From an uncultured Sutterella sp. (lineage in GTDB: Bacteria > Pseudomonadota > Gammaproteobacteria > Burkholderiales > Burkholderiaceae_F), in the NCBI GenBank assembly GCA_958347955.1, contig CATVXH010000002.1, positions 124,001 to 188,000 on the forward strand: a stretch of 64,000 bases of DNA, given 5' to 3'. Both the position numbers and the translations under genes were made by a program. Below, piece after piece: positions 62,371 through 64,000 of the stretch. Within the stretch, counting starts at the first letter, position 1. Every line of letters begins with the position of its first letter. Under the pieces are notes generated by a model that made no database searches, was not told the origin of the DNA, and was given only the letters and a program-made list of their open reading frames with translations.

Positions 62371-63894
62371 ATGGCAGAAGTTTCCCGAACGTCCCGAGTT
62401 ATTCAGAATGCAAAAGTTGCATTGCTCTTCTATTGCATTAACCTGATTTTGCAATTCTTCTCTAGAAAGATTTTTTTGGACTATTTGGGGGCGGAACTTC
62501 TTGGTTTAAATACAACAGCGCAGAATCTCCTTCAGTTTTTAAATTTAGCTGAATCCGGTATTGGGGCAGCGGTGGCTTTTGCGCTTTATAAGCCACTTAT
62601 TCAGGGTAATAAGCAGGAAATTAATGAAATTCTTTCTGTTCAAGGATGGTTTTATCGGTGGGTAGGTATCGTAGTTTTGCTGGGTTCTGCGATTTTAATG
62701 ATATTTTTTCCTTTGATATTCGCTAAGGCCCAAATCTCACTTGTATTTGCCTATGCAACGTACATAGTGTTTTTAATTGGAGCACTCCTCAGTTATTTTG
62801 TTAACTACAGTATTGTTTTATTGTCCGCAGATCAAAAGGATTATCAGATCACAATTCCAACGCAAGGGGTTAGAACAATAAAAGTTTTGTTGCAAATTTT
62901 TGCTGTATGGAAATTTTCACATGGTTATATTTGGTGGTTAGGTCTGGAGGTTTTAGGAGCAGTAGTAACCTCATTAATTTTGTTGAAAGTAATGAACTCT
63001 GAGTATCCATGGTTAGAAACAAACATAAGGTTGGGCAAAGTATTAAGGGGGAAATATTCTTTTTTATTAACGAAAATAAAACAACTGTTTTTTCATAGGA
63101 TTGGTGGGTATGTTTCAACGCAGACAACGCCCCTTGTTATTTTTGCATTTTCTTCCCTAACTACTGTTGCGATATATGGTAACTATTGGGTAATAATGAT
63201 AGGTTGCTTAGTTTTTATGGAGGCAATTTCAAGAGGTTTAGGTGCAGGTGTTGGTAATTTAATTGCCGAAGGAAATAAAAAAAAGATAAAGAAAGTATTT
63301 TGGGAGGTTCTCACTCTTAAGATCTTTTTTGCTGCTGGAATTTGTTTTGGAGTCATTTATCTATCAGAGTCATTTGTGAGATTATGGGTCGGGCAAGAAT
63401 TTATCATGCAACGTGAGGCAATGTACGCAATGACCGCTGTCTACTTTATCCAGATGCAAAGGACAAGCGATACTTTTTTATATGCATATGGATTATTTAG
63501 TGACATTTGGGCTCCCATAGTTGAGTCGCTGTTAAATCTTTTTTTCTCCATTTTTTTAGGCTACTTTTTTGGATTGACCGGAATTTTTGTTGGCGTACTA
63601 ATCAGCCAAATCGTTATAGCAAATAGTTGGAAGGCGATATTTTTATATAAAAAGGGTTTTGGGGAATCTATTAATGAGTATCTAACAAAATACACTTTCA
63701 AAATACTATTACTTACTTTAATTTATTTTCTAATTTCAAAAGTTATAGAAGTTTTTAACATGAGGGTTAGTACTTTATTCGATTGGGTAGGGTACGCAAT
63801 GTTATATGTTACGTTGTACCTGATTCTGGGAGGTCTGCTATTTTTCATATTTGATAATTCTTTTAGAAATCTTCTAGGGCGTTTTTTAAAATAG
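62371..63894 (+). CDS. Wzx-like polysaccharide flippase (MOP superfamily)
   Basis: A 507-residue protein with about 12-14 hydrophobic helices. Its start (FFSRKIFLDYLGAELLGLNT, NLLQFLNLAESGIGAAVAFA) is like the oligosaccharide-flippase families that export undecaprenyl-linked repeat units, and the RTSDTFLYAYGLFSD-like segment in the second half is also in keeping. Strongly AT-rich, unlike yicC before it, which points to a separately acquired glycan locus continuing beyond the window. Possible partner of the PglC-like transferase at 57.9 kb. Confidence 0.85.
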   Translation: MAEVSRTSRVIQNAKVALLFYCINLILQFFSRKIFLDYLGAELLGLNTTAQNLLQFLNLAESGIGAAVAFALYKPLIQGNKQEINEILSVQGWFYRWVGIVVLLGSAILMIFFPLIFAKAQISLVFAYATYIVFLIGALLSYFVNYSIVLLSADQKDYQITIPTQGVRTIKVLLQIFAVWKFSHGYIWWLGLEVLGAVVTSLILLKVMNSEYPWLETNIRLGKVLRGKYSFLLTKIKQLFFHRIGGYVSTQTTPLVIFAFSSLTTVAIYGNYWVIMIGCLVFMEAISRGLGAGVGNLIAEGNKKKIKKVFWEVLTLKIFFAAGICFGVIYLSESFVRLWVGQEFIMQREAMYAMTAVYFIQMQRTSDTFLYAYGLFSDIWAPIVESLLNLFFSIFLGYFFGLTGIFVGVLISQIVIANSWKAIFLYKKGFGESINEYLTKYTFKILLLTLIYFLISKVIEVFNMRVSTLFDWVGYAMLYVTLYLILGGLLFFIFDNSFRNLLGRFLK

Positions 63895-63952
63895 TTAAGG
63901 AAAAGTTTAGTGTCAGCTGACTAATTGATAATCGAAAGTGTGGGATTTCCGA

Positions 63953-64000
63953 ATGAATATAGTAATTTTTGTAGGTCAAGATCGCTTTTTTCTATCACAC
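63953..64000 (+). CDS. Start of an unidentified gene, cut by the window end
   Basis: An ATG at 63953 opens a frame that stays open to the last base (MNIVIFVGQDRFFLSH). It is AT-rich and follows the Wzx-like gene by 58 bases. Too short to classify; a glycosyltransferase or similar glycan gene would be expected from context. Confidence 0.5.
   Translation, partial: MNIVIFVGQDRFFLSH

Noticed and set aside
1..64000. CRISPR array, rRNA genes or prophage
   Set aside because: No regularly spaced repeats, no rRNA sequence and no phage structural or integrase genes were seen.

Overview
The window looks like a chromosomal segment of a betaproteobacterium of the order Burkholderiales, most probably a host-associated Sutterellaceae member (Sutterella/Parasutterella-like). 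This rests on gene content and order, not on a database search. The supporting signs are a Bug/TctABC-type transporter, the methyltransferase-rnhA-dnaQ block, rpsT divergent from murJ, the psd-pssA pair, and the fimV-truA-accD-folC-dedD-cvpA-purF run. Housekeeping genes have moderate GC; several surface-polymer genes are clearly AT-richer.

Layout. (1) 1-5.5 kb: a tRNA-Val, a tripartite tricarboxylate-type transporter operon (minus strand), then a methyltransferase, RNase HI and the DNA polymerase III epsilon subunit. (2) 5.6-9.9 kb: a two-gene RND efflux operon without an outer-membrane channel. (3) 10.0-11.4 kb: a small accessory patch with nested inverted repeats and a BrnT/BrnA toxin-antitoxin pair. 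(4) 11.4-19.7 kb: six minus-strand genes, each overlapping the next: an ethanolamine-phosphate/glycerol-phosphate-type cytidylyltransferase, a three-gene 2-aminoethylphosphonate-type ABC importer, a CDP-glycerol-phosphotransferase-like protein, and a 959-residue fusion of a YidC/Oxa1-like domain to a sulfatase-fold phosphotransferase domain. (5) 19.8-24.4 kb: an aspartate-dehydrogenase-like gene, a WaaP-like kinase, exonuclease III and oligopeptidase A. (6) 24.4-31.3 kb: an AT-rich envelope-modification island with a GDPD-like protein, a phosphoethanolamine-transferase gene interrupted at a G7 tract, and two tandem acyltransferase-SGNH genes. (7) 31.3-43.0 kb: dnaE, then an LPS-core cluster with three YrbL-like kinases, a WaaG-like glycosyltransferase and a WaaP-like kinase, facing an O-antigen ligase/polymerase-like protein and three glycosyltransferases. 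(8) 43.1-49.3 kb: SIMPL protein, psd-pssA phospholipid synthesis, FAH-family hydrolase, rhodanese, rpsT and murJ. (9) 49.5-57.5 kb: the fimV-to-purF run, with no trpFBA between truA and accD. (10) 57.9-64.0 kb: an initiating sugar-phosphate transferase, an HDAC-family deacylase, a UMF1-type transporter, YicC, and an AT-rich Wzx-like flippase followed by a cut-off gene.

How the parts fit. Most of the accessory content concerns the cell envelope. The LPS core appears to be built and phosphorylated (WaaG, heptosyltransferase, WaaP and YrbL kinases), capped by ligase/flippase functions, and decorated by acyl and phosphoethanolamine groups. The most interesting unit is the six-gene overlapping operon. 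Its order suggests that an imported phosphonate (or phosphoethanolamine/glycerophosphate analogue) is activated as a CMP/CDP conjugate and placed on a surface molecule, rather than broken down for phosphorus. No phosphonate-degrading enzyme is visible in the window. That interpretation is inference; the gene families and overlaps are seen directly.
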